A stretch of 64,000 nt of DNA from an alpha proteobacterium SCGC AAA028-C07 (GTDB lineage Bacteria > Pseudomonadota > Alphaproteobacteria > Pelagibacterales > Pelagibacteraceae), in NCBI GenBank assembly GCA_000419465.1, contig ATTB01000004.1, positions 22,763 to 86,762 on the forward strand, written 5' to 3'. The notes beneath the pieces are model-generated. The model saw nothing but the letters and a program-made list of their open reading frames with translations. It ran no database searches and was not told the origin of the DNA. Of this stretch, positions 47,754 through 57,796 are shown in pieces. Made by a program: the position numbers and the translations under genes. The number at the start of each line of letters is the position of its first letter. Positions within the stretch are counted from its first letter, which is position 1.

Positions 47754-48734
47754 ATGACTACAACAAGTTTAATAAGCAAAATTGGAAATACTCCTTTAAT
47801 TTATTTAAAGAAGGCATCAGAGATTTCAGGATGTAAAATTTATGGTAAAGCAGAATTTTTAAATCCTGGAGAGTCTGTAAAGGATAGAGCTGCGCTTTAT
47901 ATTTTAAATGACGCCATTAAAAATGGTAAATTAAAAAAAGGTGGAACGATTGTTGAGGGGACCGCTGGTAATACTGGAATTGGAATTGCATTAATTGCAA
48001 AGGAACTTGGTATTAAAACAGTTATTGTTATTCCAGATACACAATCAACAGAAAAAAAAGAAACTCTAAGACAGTTAGGTGCTGAACTAATTGAAGTTCC
48101 AGCTGTGCCTTATGATAATCCAAACAACTATGTAAAACATGCAAAAAAAGTTGCTGATGACATTGGCGGTTATTGGGGCAATCAATTTGACAATACAATC
48201 AATCAACAAGCTCACATCGAAACAACTGCTGAAGAAATTTGGACTCAAACTAATGGTCAAATAGATGGTTTTATTTGTGCTTCAGGAACAGGCGGAACAA
48301 TTTCTGGTGTTTCAATTGGTCTAAAGAAGCATAATAAAAATATTAAAATTGCAGTAAGTGATCCATTTGGTTCTGCTCTTTATAGCCATTTTAAAACTGG
48401 AAAATTAGTAATGAATGGCAGTTCCATCACTGAAGGCATTGGAACATCAAGAATAACTAAGAATTATGAGGGTGCTTTGCTTGATGATGCTTTTCAAATT
48501 AATGATACTGATGCTTTAAATATTGTATTTGATTTACTTCGTGATGATGGATTGTGTCTTGGCAGTTCGTCTGGAATAAATGTTGCAGGAGCAATTGAAC
48601 TTGGAAAAAAAATGGGGCCTAACAAAATTATAGTTACAATTTTATGTGATGTTGGAACTAGATATGCAAGCCGACTGTTTAATCGTGAATTTTTAAAATC
48701 AAAAGGACTGCCGTGTCCAGATTGGATTAAATGA
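47754..48734 (+). CDS. cysK: Cysteine synthase
   Basis: IGNTPLIYL, NPGESVKDRAALY, GTAGNTGIGIALIAK, SGTGGTISGVS. Confidence 0.92.
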   Translation: MTTTSLISKIGNTPLIYLKKASEISGCKIYGKAEFLNPGESVKDRAALYILNDAIKNGKLKKGGTIVEGTAGNTGIGIALIAKELGIKTVIVIPDTQSTEKKETLRQLGAELIEVPAVPYDNPNNYVKHAKKVADDIGGYWGNQFDNTINQQAHIETTAEEIWTQTNGQIDGFICASGTGGTISGVSIGLKKHNKNIKIAVSDPFGSALYSHFKTGKLVMNGSSITEGIGTSRITKNYEGALLDDAFQINDTDALNIVFDLLRDDGLCLGSSSGINVAGAIELGKKMGPNKIIVTILCDVGTRYASRLFNREFLKSKGLPCPDWIK

Positions 48735-49864
48735 TTATTGATAAAAGCAAAATTAAAACCATAGATATAAAAAAACCTCTACAATTAGAGTCGGGTCAGG
48801 TTCTAGATAGCTTTACAATTGCCTATGAAACTTTTGGAACGTTAAACCAAAATAAGGATAATGCTATTTTAGTATTTCATGCTTTAAGTGGTGATCAATT
48901 TGCAACAGGAACTAATCCTATTACAGGAAAAGATGGCTGGTGGGTGACAGCAATTGGACCTAACAAGGCGGTCGATACGAATAAATATTTTATAATTTGC
49001 GCAAACGTTTTAGGTGGTTGCATGGGAACAACAGGTCCAACATCTATTAATCCTAAAACTAAAGAATTTTATTGTAACTCTTTTCCATTAGTTACCATAA
49101 AAGATATGGTCAATGCTCAAGTGCTATTGCTTGATCATTTTCAAATTGAAAAAACTTTGTGTGTGTTAGGTGGCTCAATGGGTGGAATGCAAGTTCTTCA
49201 GTTTTGTTCATCCTATCCTGATAGAACTTATTCAGCGATTCCAATTGCGTGCACAGCAAGTCACTCTGCACAAAATATTGCATTTAATGAATTATCTCGT
49301 CAAGCCATTATGGCTGATCCTGAGTGGAGTAATGGTGATTATTTAAAATTAAATAAAAATCCCAGAAAAGGATTATCCGTTGCCCGAATGGCAGGTCACA
49401 TTAGTTATTTGTCTGAAAAAGGATTGCAGGAAAAATTTGGAAGAAAACTACAACAGACTGGTGACTTTAAATTTAATTTTGATGCGGACTTTCAGGTTGA
49501 AAGTTATTTAAAGTATCAAGGTAATGCTTTTGTTGATCGTTTTGATGCTAATAGCTATTTGTATTTAACACGCGCCATGGATTATTTCGATTTATATCGT
49601 GAGAATAATGGTGTTCTTGCTAACGCGTTTAAAGACGCAAACATTAAACATTGTTTAATTTCTTTCTCAACAGACTGGCTTTACCCAACAAGTGAGTCAA
49701 AAAAAATTCTTATTGCGCTCAATTCAATTGGAGCGGATGTAAGTTTTGTTGAGATTATTACAAATAATGGTCATGATGCTTTTCTTCTTGATGAGCCTGA
49801 GTTTTTAAGAAGTCTTAAAGGATTTTTAGATTCAGCTTATGAATCTTTTAAAGCATCTAACTAA
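48731..49864 (+). CDS. metX: Homoserine O-acetyltransferase
   Basis: VLGGCMGTTGPTSINP, CVLGGSMGGMQVLQF, HISYLSEKGLQEKFGR. Confidence 0.95.
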   Translation: MIIDKSKIKTIDIKKPLQLESGQVLDSFTIAYETFGTLNQNKDNAILVFHALSGDQFATGTNPITGKDGWWVTAIGPNKAVDTNKYFIICANVLGGCMGTTGPTSINPKTKEFYCNSFPLVTIKDMVNAQVLLLDHFQIEKTLCVLGGSMGGMQVLQFCSSYPDRTYSAIPIACTASHSAQNIAFNELSRQAIMADPEWSNGDYLKLNKNPRKGLSVARMAGHISYLSEKGLQEKFGRKLQQTGDFKFNFDADFQVESYLKYQGNAFVDRFDANSYLYLTRAMDYFDLYRENNGVLANAFKDANIKHCLISFSTDWLYPTSESKKILIALNSIGADVSFVEIITNNGHDAFLLDEPEFLRSLKGFLDSAYESFKASN

Positions 49865-49868
49865 TTAA

Positions 49869-50270
49869 ATGACCGAAATTAAAAAAGACGACACCGTTAC
49901 TGTTTCTGAAGTAGGACCTGGCCCATTTGTACAAAGCGTAACCGTTAGAGGACATAAACTTTTTGCAGATGAGCCGTTATCTTTTCCTGAAGGAACAGAT
50001 AAAGGCTTAAGTCCAAATGACTTTTTACTTTCCTCACTTGGTTCTTGCACTTCTATAACTCTTAGAATGTATGCTCGTTTAAAAAAATTACCTCTTGATA
50101 AAATTATCATTACTCTAAATAGAAATGAAAATGGAGATATTGATAGAAAGATTGAGCTTATTGGTAATTTAACCGATGAACAAAGAAACAGATTGTTTGA
50201 AATTTCAAATAAGTGCCCTATTCACAAAGCTCTAACGAATTCTGTAAAGATTAATTCTAAATTAATCTAA
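49869..50270 (+). CDS. OsmC-family protein
   Basis: LSPNDFLLSSLGSCTSITLRMYARLKKLPLDKI..CPIHKAL. Confidence 0.9.
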   Translation: MTEIKKDDTVTVSEVGPGPFVQSVTVRGHKLFADEPLSFPEGTDKGLSPNDFLLSSLGSCTSITLRMYARLKKLPLDKIIITLNRNENGDIDRKIELIGNLTDEQRNRLFEISNKCPIHKALTNSVKINSKLI

Positions 50271-51568
50271 ATAGTTGCAAGCGCCTGATCAATATCAGCT
50301 AAAATATCATCTGGATGTTCGATACCAATTGATAATCTTACATACCCTGGTGTAACTCCTGCTTTTAATTGCTCCTCAGGAGAAAGTTGGGAATGCGTTG
50401 TTGAAGCTGGGTGAATTGCAAGACTTCTTGCATCACCTATATTTGCAACATGATATAAAAGTTTTAAAGCATTAATAAATTTCTTGCCCGCATCAACTCC
50501 ACCTTTTAATTCGATACCACACAAAGCTCCAAAGCCGCCTTTTAAATATTGCTTAGCACGTTTTCCAACTTCCCCATCGTAAAGACTTGGATAAATAACT
50601 TTTTGAACTTTGTTGTGTTTAGTCAAATATGAGACAACTTTTTCAGCATTAGAACAATGTTGCTTCATACGCAAAGCTAATGTTTCTAATCCTTGGATTA
50701 TTTGCCATGCATTAAATGGTGATAATGGCGCTCCTAAATCTCTGAGCAAAACAACTCGTGCTCTTATAATAAATGGAATGTTAGCACCTGTTAATTTTGG
50801 AACAACTTCACCCCAAACAGCACCACCGTAAGAAGGATCTGGCTCATTATAGAATGGTTGTCTTTTTTTATTTGCAGTCCAATTAAAATTTCCACCATCA
50901 ATAATTACGCCGCCAATAGAATTTCCGTGCCCACCAATAAATTTAGTAAGAGAATGCATAACGATTGCAGCACCATGCTCTAAGGGTTTGCAAATAATTG
51001 GTGACGCAGTGTTATCCATAATCAATGGTATTCCAAATTTTTTACCAATTTCTGCAACTTCTTTAATTGGAAAAATTCTAAGATAAGGATTTGGACATGT
51101 TTCTCCATAATATCCTCTTGTCTTATCGTCTGTTAATTTTTCAAAATTTTTAGGATCAATTGGATCTGCAAAACGAACTTCAATGCCTTGATCTTTTAAA
51201 GTATTTTTAAATAAATTTACTGTTCCGCCATATAAATCAGTGGATGCAACAATATTGTCTCCTGCTTTACATAAGTTTTGTACACAAAATGCAGATGCAG
51301 CCTGACCTGATCCTACAGCTAGAGCTGCAATTCCACCCTCTAAAGCTGCTACTCTTTTTTCAAGAACATCTACCGTTGGATTCATAATCCTTGTGTAAAT
51401 GTTTCCAAATTCTTTTAAGGCAAATAAATTTGCCGCATGATCTGTGTTGTTGAATTGATAACTTGTTGTTTGATAAATCGGTACCGCAACTGATGTTGTT
51501 GCTGGATCACTTCTGTAATCGCCGCCGTGTAATCCTATGGTTTCTGGATGTTTGCTAGATGTGGTCAT
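50267..51568 (-). CDS. metY: O-acetylhomoserine aminocarboxypropyltransferase
   Basis: PETIGLHGGDYRSDPATTSVAVPIYQTTSYQF; MHSLTKFIGGHGNSIGGVI. Confidence 0.95.
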   Translation of the reverse strand: MTTSSKHPETIGLHGGDYRSDPATTSVAVPIYQTTSYQFNNTDHAANLFALKEFGNIYTRIMNPTVDVLEKRVAALEGGIAALAVGSGQAASAFCVQNLCKAGDNIVASTDLYGGTVNLFKNTLKDQGIEVRFADPIDPKNFEKLTDDKTRGYYGETCPNPYLRIFPIKEVAEIGKKFGIPLIMDNTASPIICKPLEHGAAIVMHSLTKFIGGHGNSIGGVIIDGGNFNWTANKKRQPFYNEPDPSYGGAVWGEVVPKLTGANIPFIIRARVVLLRDLGAPLSPFNAWQIIQGLETLALRMKQHCSNAEKVVSYLTKHNKVQKVIYPSLYDGEVGKRAKQYLKGGFGALCGIELKGGVDAGKKFINALKLLYHVANIGDARSLAIHPASTTHSQLSPEEQLKAGVTPGYVRLSIGIEHPDDILADIDQALATI

Positions 51569-51638
51569 TTATTTTTTAATTAAATAATATTATGCAAAAT
51601 ATAAGTTATTTAATGCTGATAAATCAATAATAATTAAA

Positions 51639-51710
51639 TTACTTCTTTCTAAAAAGTAATATTAACAAAAGTATAATTACAATAAGTAATCCTATGATGA
51701 TAATAGCCAT
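51639..51710 (-). CDS. 23-aa single-TM micro-ORF (not in track)
   Basis: Minus-strand ATG 51710 reads MAIIIIGLLIVIILLLILLFRKK*. Confidence 0.35.
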   Translation of the reverse strand: MAIIIIGLLIVIILLLILLFRKK

Positions 51711-51794
51711 CTACTCATTATAGCTTACTTTTTGTAAATTATCTAAATTAATACGGACTTTATTGAATCTTTTTTTAGGTTTATAATAATTAAT

Positions 51795-52100
51795 ATGAAT
51801 ACATTTAAAGATAGAGAAAAAGGATTTGAAAAAAAATTCGCTAACGATCAAGAGGCAGAATTTAAAATTAGCGCAAAAAGAAATAAACTTTTAGGGGGTT
51901 GGGCTGCTGATATTTTAAAATATGATGAAGAAAAAAAGAAAAATTATATTGTTGAAATCATAAAAGCAGATTTTCAAGAAGCGGGTGACGAAGATGTATT
52001 TAGAAAAATTAAAAAAGATTTAGAAGGAAGTAATATTCAAGATGCAGATATTAGAAAAAAAATGTCTGAATTTTTAGAGGCGGCTAAGCAACAAATATAA
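51795..52100 (+). CDS. DUF1476 protein (F1-ATPase zeta-subunit/inhibitor family)
   Basis: FKDREKGFEKKFANDQEAEFKISAKRNKLLGGWAA. Confidence 0.88.
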   Translation: MNTFKDREKGFEKKFANDQEAEFKISAKRNKLLGGWAADILKYDEEKKKNYIVEIIKADFQEAGDEDVFRKIKKDLEGSNIQDADIRKKMSEFLEAAKQQI

Positions 52101-52108
52101 ATACTATA

Positions 52109-53407
52109 ATGTATTTATATTCTAAACTTCAAAGTCTAGATAAAGATATTTCTATTTGTTTTATTGGATGTGGAAAGTTTATTTCCATGTTCTTATCTCA
52201 ATACAATCAATTACAAAAAATTAAAATTGTAGCAATTGTCGATATTAATATCGAGAAAGCAAAATCTAATTGCAAAAATAGTGGCCTTAGTCAAAAAACA
52301 ATTGATCAAATTCAATTTACCAATTCTTTAGATGAAGCATTAAAAAAAGATATTGATATCTTTATTGAAGCAACCGGTGATCCCATTATTGGAACTGAAC
52401 ACGCGGTTAAAGTTATAAATAATAAAAAAAATATTATTATGGTAAATGTTGAAGCTGACGTTCTTTGTGGAAAATATTTATCAGATCTAGCTAAGAAAAA
52501 TAATGTGATCTACAGCATGGCATATGGCGATCAGCCAGCACTCATTATGGAACAAATTGAATGGGCAAAACTTAATGGTTTTTTAGTAGTTGGTGCAGGA
52601 AAAGGTACAAAATACCATCCCAGTTTTGAATACTCAACACCTGATACTGTTTGGAAAAATTATGGAATGACAGATGAACAGGCAAAAAAGGCTGGAATGA
52701 ATCCCAAAATGTTTAATTCTTTTACAACAGGAGACAAATCCTCAATTGAAATGGCAGCAGTTGCAAATGCATCTGGTCTTCGATGTCCAAAAAATGGCTT
52801 AACTTATCCAGCAGTCGGCGTTTATGATATTGCAAATAAACTTATTCCAAAATCTGCAGGTGGAGTTTTAGATTTTGAAGGACAAGTTGAAGTTATTTCT
52901 TCAATTGATGAAAATAAAAATGATATTCCAAATGATTTAAGATGGGGTGTTTACATTGTAATTAAAGCTCAAAATGAATATTCAAAAAATTGCTTTAAAG
53001 AATATGGAATGATTACAGATAAATCTGGAAACTATTCTGCAATCTGGAGACCTTACCATTATATTGGTCTTGAACTTGCTCAATCTATGTATGTGATTGC
53101 AATAGATAAACGTGCAACAGGACAAACAAATTATTTTAATGCAGATGTTGTTTGTGTTGCAAAAAAAGATATCAAAATTGGTGAAGTATTAGATGGTGAA
53201 GGCGGATTTGCTGCTCGAGGTAGATTATTTACTGCTGAAAGAAGTATTAAAGAAAACCTTTTGCCATTGGGGCTTTCAGGTGGTGCGGTTGCTAAAAAGA
53301 ATATAAAAAAGGATGATCTTATTTATATGGATGATGTTGAAATCAAATGGAATAAGGAAGTATTAAAAGCCAGAGAGTACCAAAAAAATCTAATTATCAA
53401 TGGATAA
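52109..53407 (+). CDS. NAD(P)-binding homoserine-dehydrogenase-like protein with C-terminal SAF domain
   Basis: Rossmann IGCGKFISMFLSQ..AIVDINIEKA; C-terminal VCVAKKDIKIGEVLDGEGGFAARGR. Confidence 0.8.
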   Translation: MYLYSKLQSLDKDISICFIGCGKFISMFLSQYNQLQKIKIVAIVDINIEKAKSNCKNSGLSQKTIDQIQFTNSLDEALKKDIDIFIEATGDPIIGTEHAVKVINNKKNIIMVNVEADVLCGKYLSDLAKKNNVIYSMAYGDQPALIMEQIEWAKLNGFLVVGAGKGTKYHPSFEYSTPDTVWKNYGMTDEQAKKAGMNPKMFNSFTTGDKSSIEMAAVANASGLRCPKNGLTYPAVGVYDIANKLIPKSAGGVLDFEGQVEVISSIDENKNDIPNDLRWGVYIVIKAQNEYSKNCFKEYGMITDKSGNYSAIWRPYHYIGLELAQSMYVIAIDKRATGQTNYFNADVVCVAKKDIKIGEVLDGEGGFAARGRLFTAERSIKENLLPLGLSGGAVAKKNIKKDDLIYMDDVEIKWNKEVLKAREYQKNLIING

Positions 53408-54164
53408 GCCAAAAGAAGCATTTAAAGATGAACAATTTCTAGAAAGTCCTGAAGGAAGGTCTATTAGAATTTTATCTGAGTATGAGAAAGTAAAATCCTT
53501 ATTTGAAATACATAAAATTATCGACACAATCACGTTTTTTGGTAGCGCTAGATTTAAATCAAAAGAACATCAAAATAATAATTCAGAAATAGATTCTGAA
53601 AATTCAGAATATTATGAACAAGCTCGCACACTCGCATTTAAATTTACTACTTGGGCAAAAGAATATTCAAAGGAAAGTAATCGATTTGTAGTTGCAACAG
53701 GAGGTGGCCCTGGAATTATGGAAGCTGCGAATAGAGGAGCACTTGAAGCGGGTGGAAAAAGTATAGGTCTTGGAATTAGACTTCCTGAAGAACAAAAAAA
53801 TAATAATTATATAACTCCAGGTTTAAGTATGCAGTTTTATTATTTTTTTATGAGAAAATTTTTTCTAACCCAACCTACTAAAGCAACTGTTATGTTTCCT
53901 GGTGGCTTTGGAACACTTGATGAGTTAACAGAAATTTTAACCTTAAAACAAACTGGCAAAACTCAACAACCCTTGCCCATCGTATTAATAGGAAAAAAGT
54001 TTTGGAATACCACTCTTAATTTTGACTATCTAGTTGAAAAAAAAGTAATCGGTAAAGAAGATCTTAATTTATTTTTAATCACTGATTATGTTGATCAAGC
54101 TTTTGATTTTGTATCGTGTATTTTAAAAGAAAAGTGTTTGGATAATCCACAAGCACTTATTTAA
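53400..54164 (+). CDS. LOG-family protein (putative lysine decarboxylase fold)
   Basis: VATGGGPGIMEAANRGALEAGGKSIGLGI..FMRKFFLT..FPGGFGTLDELTEILTLKQ. Confidence 0.93.
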   Translation: MDKPKEAFKDEQFLESPEGRSIRILSEYEKVKSLFEIHKIIDTITFFGSARFKSKEHQNNNSEIDSENSEYYEQARTLAFKFTTWAKEYSKESNRFVVATGGGPGIMEAANRGALEAGGKSIGLGIRLPEEQKNNNYITPGLSMQFYYFFMRKFFLTQPTKATVMFPGGFGTLDELTEILTLKQTGKTQQPLPIVLIGKKFWNTTLNFDYLVEKKVIGKEDLNLFLITDYVDQAFDFVSCILKEKCLDNPQALI

Positions 54165-55105
54165 TATCCTCTCTTTAAATCTACTGATTTTGGAATTCTA
54201 TTCTTTAATCGATACATTTTAATGTTTTTACAAACAATATTAGATGCTGTGTCCATATCAGTGTGAGCTGAGATATGTGGAAGCACCGTTACATTTTTAT
54301 GTTTCCATAAAATACTTTTCTTAGGCAAAGGTTCTTGTTCAAACACATCAAGTACTGCATGTTTAATTCTTCCAGAATTCAAATGTTTGACTAAATCGTT
54401 TACATTAATGATTGCTCCTCTTGCAAAGTTAATAATACTCGCTCCTTTTTTTAAATAAGACAAAGTTTTATAGTTTAATAAATATTTAGTTTTTCTAGTT
54501 AGAGGTATTAAGCAAACTAAAATATCTGTTTGCTGTAACATTTTTTTTAAACCCAGTTCACCTGTAAATGATTTAACTTTACTAATATTTTTCTTCGCCC
54601 TGCTCCATCCACAAACATTAAAATTATTTTGAATTAGTTTAGTTGCTGATGCCGCACCAAGTTCTCCTAGGCCTATGAAGCTCACAACTTTTTTTGATGG
54701 CTTTATATAATCACTCTCTTTCCACACTCTTTTATTCTGCTGAACTTGATAAAAATGCATATCGCGGTGAAGATATAAAACCCAAGACAATACTGCTTCG
54801 GCCATGGTTCTATTCATTTCAGGATCAATGAGACGAACAATCTTAACGCTGTCTCCCTTGAAGCTTTCAACTAATTTTTCAACTCCGACCCAAACACTTT
54901 GGATCCACTTCAAATTTTCTAATTTTTTAACTTCAGTTGGATTTGGGTTTGCAACAATAGCCACATCTATTTTTTTATAATCTGATTTTTTTAAACTTGA
55001 GAATTTAACAATTCTTTCCTTTGGAAGCTTTTTCTTTAAAATTTTTAACCACTGATCGATATCAGCTTTCGGAAGCATAGATATGAATGGAACGATTGAT
55101 TTCAT
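54161..55105 (-). CDS. D-2-hydroxyacid dehydrogenase (glyoxylate/hydroxypyruvate reductase-like)
   Basis: FIGLGELGAASATKL, NFARGAIINVNDLVKHLNSGRIKHAVLDVFEQEPLP. Confidence 0.9.
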   Translation of the reverse strand: MKSIVPFISMLPKADIDQWLKILKKKLPKERIVKFSSLKKSDYKKIDVAIVANPNPTEVKKLENLKWIQSVWVGVEKLVESFKGDSVKIVRLIDPEMNRTMAEAVLSWVLYLHRDMHFYQVQQNKRVWKESDYIKPSKKVVSFIGLGELGAASATKLIQNNFNVCGWSRAKKNISKVKSFTGELGLKKMLQQTDILVCLIPLTRKTKYLLNYKTLSYLKKGASIINFARGAIINVNDLVKHLNSGRIKHAVLDVFEQEPLPKKSILWKHKNVTVLPHISAHTDMDTASNIVCKNIKMYRLKNRIPKSVDLKRGY

Positions 55106-55169
55106 TGGTAATAATTATTTAATATAATTGACAATAAAATAACATAAAATTAGTTTAGCAACTAAATCC

Positions 55170-56300
55170 ATGAACGCCTTTAATAACAAACGAAATTTCT
55201 TTAGAGTAGCAAAAGACAAATCTTTATCATTTTTATTATTATTACTTGCAAGTTGCACTTCGGTTCCTATCACTAATAGAAGTGGTAAAGATGATTCCCA
55301 AACAATTTTCAAAAAAGAAGAATCTTACATTAGACCCTATCATCATTTACCTGATGGGACTTTTAGAAATCCCGAAGGAAGTATTGAAAGAGAAGATTAT
55401 GAATTTCCTTGGTTTAAATTTACCAAAGAAAGAATGGCGGTCAAAGTTAAGATACCTGAAGATCATGTTGTTCCCAAAGATACCGTTCTTACAAGTTTGG
55501 CAGCTTTAGAAAATGAAGACACTATCACTTGGATTGGTCATGTGACTTTTTTAATTCGGATAGGTGGAAAAACTATAATTACAGATCCTTTCTTTTCACC
55601 TAATGCAGGTCCATTAGCGTTAGGCCCCAGACGATATATTAGTCCTGCAATTAAATTGTCAGAACTTCCAAAGACAGATTTATTGTTACTCACTCACAAT
55701 CACTACGATCACTTAGACGATGAGGCGACTAAAAATTTTCCACATAAAAAAGCGAAAGTATTATGTCCTTTAAAACTTTCTAAATTTTATAAAGATCATA
55801 GATTTAAAGATGTAAGCGAGATGGATTGGTACCAAGAAAAACAAGTAGATGATTTAAAAATAACTTTTCTTCCTGCGGTCCACTGGTCAAAAAGAGAATT
55901 ATTTGATCGTAACAGAACTTTATGGGGAAGTTATTTAATTGAATATCAAAGAAAGAAAATTTTATTCTGCTGCGATACTGCAACGGGCGAAGTTTATAAA
56001 AAATTAGGAAGAGAATACGGTCCAATTGATATTGCTTTTATAAATATTGGCGCCTATGAGCCTGTGGAAATTATGAAATACTCTCATGCAAATCCTGCCG
56101 AGGCTTTGGAGATTGGTAGAAATTTAAGAGCTAGAAAAATAATAGGCACCCATTGGGGCACTATCTTGATGTCATTAGAAGATCCATTTGAACCGCCTAC
56201 AAAATTCATAGCTAATGCTAAAAATTTTGGTTACCAAGAAAAAGACGCAGTGCTTTTTAAAATTGGCGAAACTAAAACAATTAATCAAATTTTAAGCTAA
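55170..56300 (+). CDS. Metallo-beta-lactamase-fold (NAPE-PLD-like) lipoprotein
   Basis: LLLLLASCTSV; TWIGHVTFLIRIGGKTIITDPFFS, LTHNHYDHLD. Confidence 0.88.
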   Translation: MNAFNNKRNFFRVAKDKSLSFLLLLLASCTSVPITNRSGKDDSQTIFKKEESYIRPYHHLPDGTFRNPEGSIEREDYEFPWFKFTKERMAVKVKIPEDHVVPKDTVLTSLAALENEDTITWIGHVTFLIRIGGKTIITDPFFSPNAGPLALGPRRYISPAIKLSELPKTDLLLLTHNHYDHLDDEATKNFPHKKAKVLCPLKLSKFYKDHRFKDVSEMDWYQEKQVDDLKITFLPAVHWSKRELFDRNRTLWGSYLIEYQRKKILFCCDTATGEVYKKLGREYGPIDIAFINIGAYEPVEIMKYSHANPAEALEIGRNLRARKIIGTHWGTILMSLEDPFEPPTKFIANAKNFGYQEKDAVLFKIGETKTINQILS

Positions 56301-56343
56301 AATTTAAAAGCAATTTAATAAATTTCAAGTAAAAGTAACCTCC

Positions 56344-57411
56344 ATGAGTTTAAAAAACTTCTTCGATTTCAACTTTCAAACTTTAAAACAGTTTTTATTA
56401 ATAGACCTGAAAATTGAAGAAAAGAAAACTTCCATGCGTGCAAAACAGCTTTGGCAGGCTGTTTATAAAAAAGGTTTAGAAGAGTTAAGTCACTTAACAA
56501 CTTTGCCTGTAGAACTAAGAGATAAGTTAATTTCCAAAATAACATTAAAAAAACCTAAAATTGCAGACACACAAACATCTGAGGATGGGACCATAAAGTG
56601 GTTAATTGAGTTATTAGATGGCAATAAAGTTGAGTGTGTTTTTATTCCAGAGAAAACTCGAGGGACTCTTTGTATTTCATCGCAAGTTGGCTGCACATTA
56701 AACTGCAGATTTTGTCATACTGGAACCCAAAGACTTGTAAAAAATTTAGATTTTTCTGAAATTGTTAACCAGGTCATGATTGCAAAAGAACAATTGGACG
56801 ATTGGAAAGAGCAGAAAATAATTACTAATATTGTTTTAATGGGAATGGGTGAGCCTTTTTATAATTATGACAATGTTAAAACTGCAGTTGAAATCTTAAA
56901 AGATAAAGACGGTCTAAATTATGGACCAAAGAAAATAACAGTCTCAACTGCTGGTATTGCAGATAAAATTCCACTAGCTGCAAAAGAAATTGGAACTTAT
57001 TTAGCATTATCATTACATGCGCCAACAGATGAAATTAGAGAATTAATTATGCCAATCAATAAAAAATTTAAAATCAAAGATTTAATTGAACAGTGTAAAT
57101 ACTATGCGGAAACCGTTAATGAAAAGATCACTCTAGAGTACGTTATGTTAAGAGGTATTAACGACAGTAAAGAATGTGCAAACCAACTTACAAAAATAAT
57201 GGCGCAGTTTCCTTGCAAAGTAAATTTGATCGAATTTAATCCATGGCCTGGAGTTAATTATTTACCAACGGAGAGAGAAGATATGGAAAGTTTTTCTAAA
57301 ATTATTCAAGACGCTGGTTATATTTCAACGATTAGAAGATCTAGAGGACAAGATATTTTAGGCGCCTGTGGTCAGCTTAGAACTGAAAGTGAAAGAAAAA
57401 AACTTAATTAA
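56344..57411 (+). CDS. rlmN: Dual-specificity 23S rRNA/tRNA methyltransferase RlmN
   Basis: Radical-SAM CRFCHTGTQ; MGMGEPFYNYDNV; LGACGQL. Confidence 0.96.
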   Translation: MSLKNFFDFNFQTLKQFLLIDLKIEEKKTSMRAKQLWQAVYKKGLEELSHLTTLPVELRDKLISKITLKKPKIADTQTSEDGTIKWLIELLDGNKVECVFIPEKTRGTLCISSQVGCTLNCRFCHTGTQRLVKNLDFSEIVNQVMIAKEQLDDWKEQKIITNIVLMGMGEPFYNYDNVKTAVEILKDKDGLNYGPKKITVSTAGIADKIPLAAKEIGTYLALSLHAPTDEIRELIMPINKKFKIKDLIEQCKYYAETVNEKITLEYVMLRGINDSKECANQLTKIMAQFPCKVNLIEFNPWPGVNYLPTEREDMESFSKIIQDAGYISTIRRSRGQDILGACGQLRTESERKKLN

Positions 57412-57414
57412 GTT

Positions 57415-57705
57415 TTAGTTGTCTTGATCTTTTTCTAAAGTTTCTTCGATTTCTTTTTGATCATCTAAAGAAATTACCATTTCTTCAGCCTGATCCTCTT
57501 TAGCTACAAAATCTTCTCCATCTGCTATTGCATCTGGATCAATCTCTTTTTTCTGACTAACTGGTTTTACTGCAGCAAGTTTTGCAAATTTATCTTCGTA
57601 AGTTTGAGTTTTTCCACAAGGACAAACTATTGGATTCTTATTGAAATCGTAAAATTTTTTACCACACTCACAAAGTCTTTTAGTACCCCAGTTTTTTTTA
57701 TCCAA
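57415..57705 (-). CDS. TIGR02300-like zinc-ribbon protein
   Basis: WGTKRLCECGKKFYDFNKNPIVCPCGK; acidic tail; adjacent to aroA. Confidence 0.85.
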   Translation of the reverse strand: MDKKNWGTKRLCECGKKFYDFNKNPIVCPCGKTQTYEDKFAKLAAVKPVSQKKEIDPDAIADGEDFVAKEDQAEEMVISLDDQKEIEETLEKDQDN

Positions 57706-57796
57706 TGTAGCCTCTAAATATTGTTAAATTTGTCGATTAATTTTTGCTTGTATATAAAGTTTAATGTAATTATCAACTTAATAAAAAATCAGCAAA

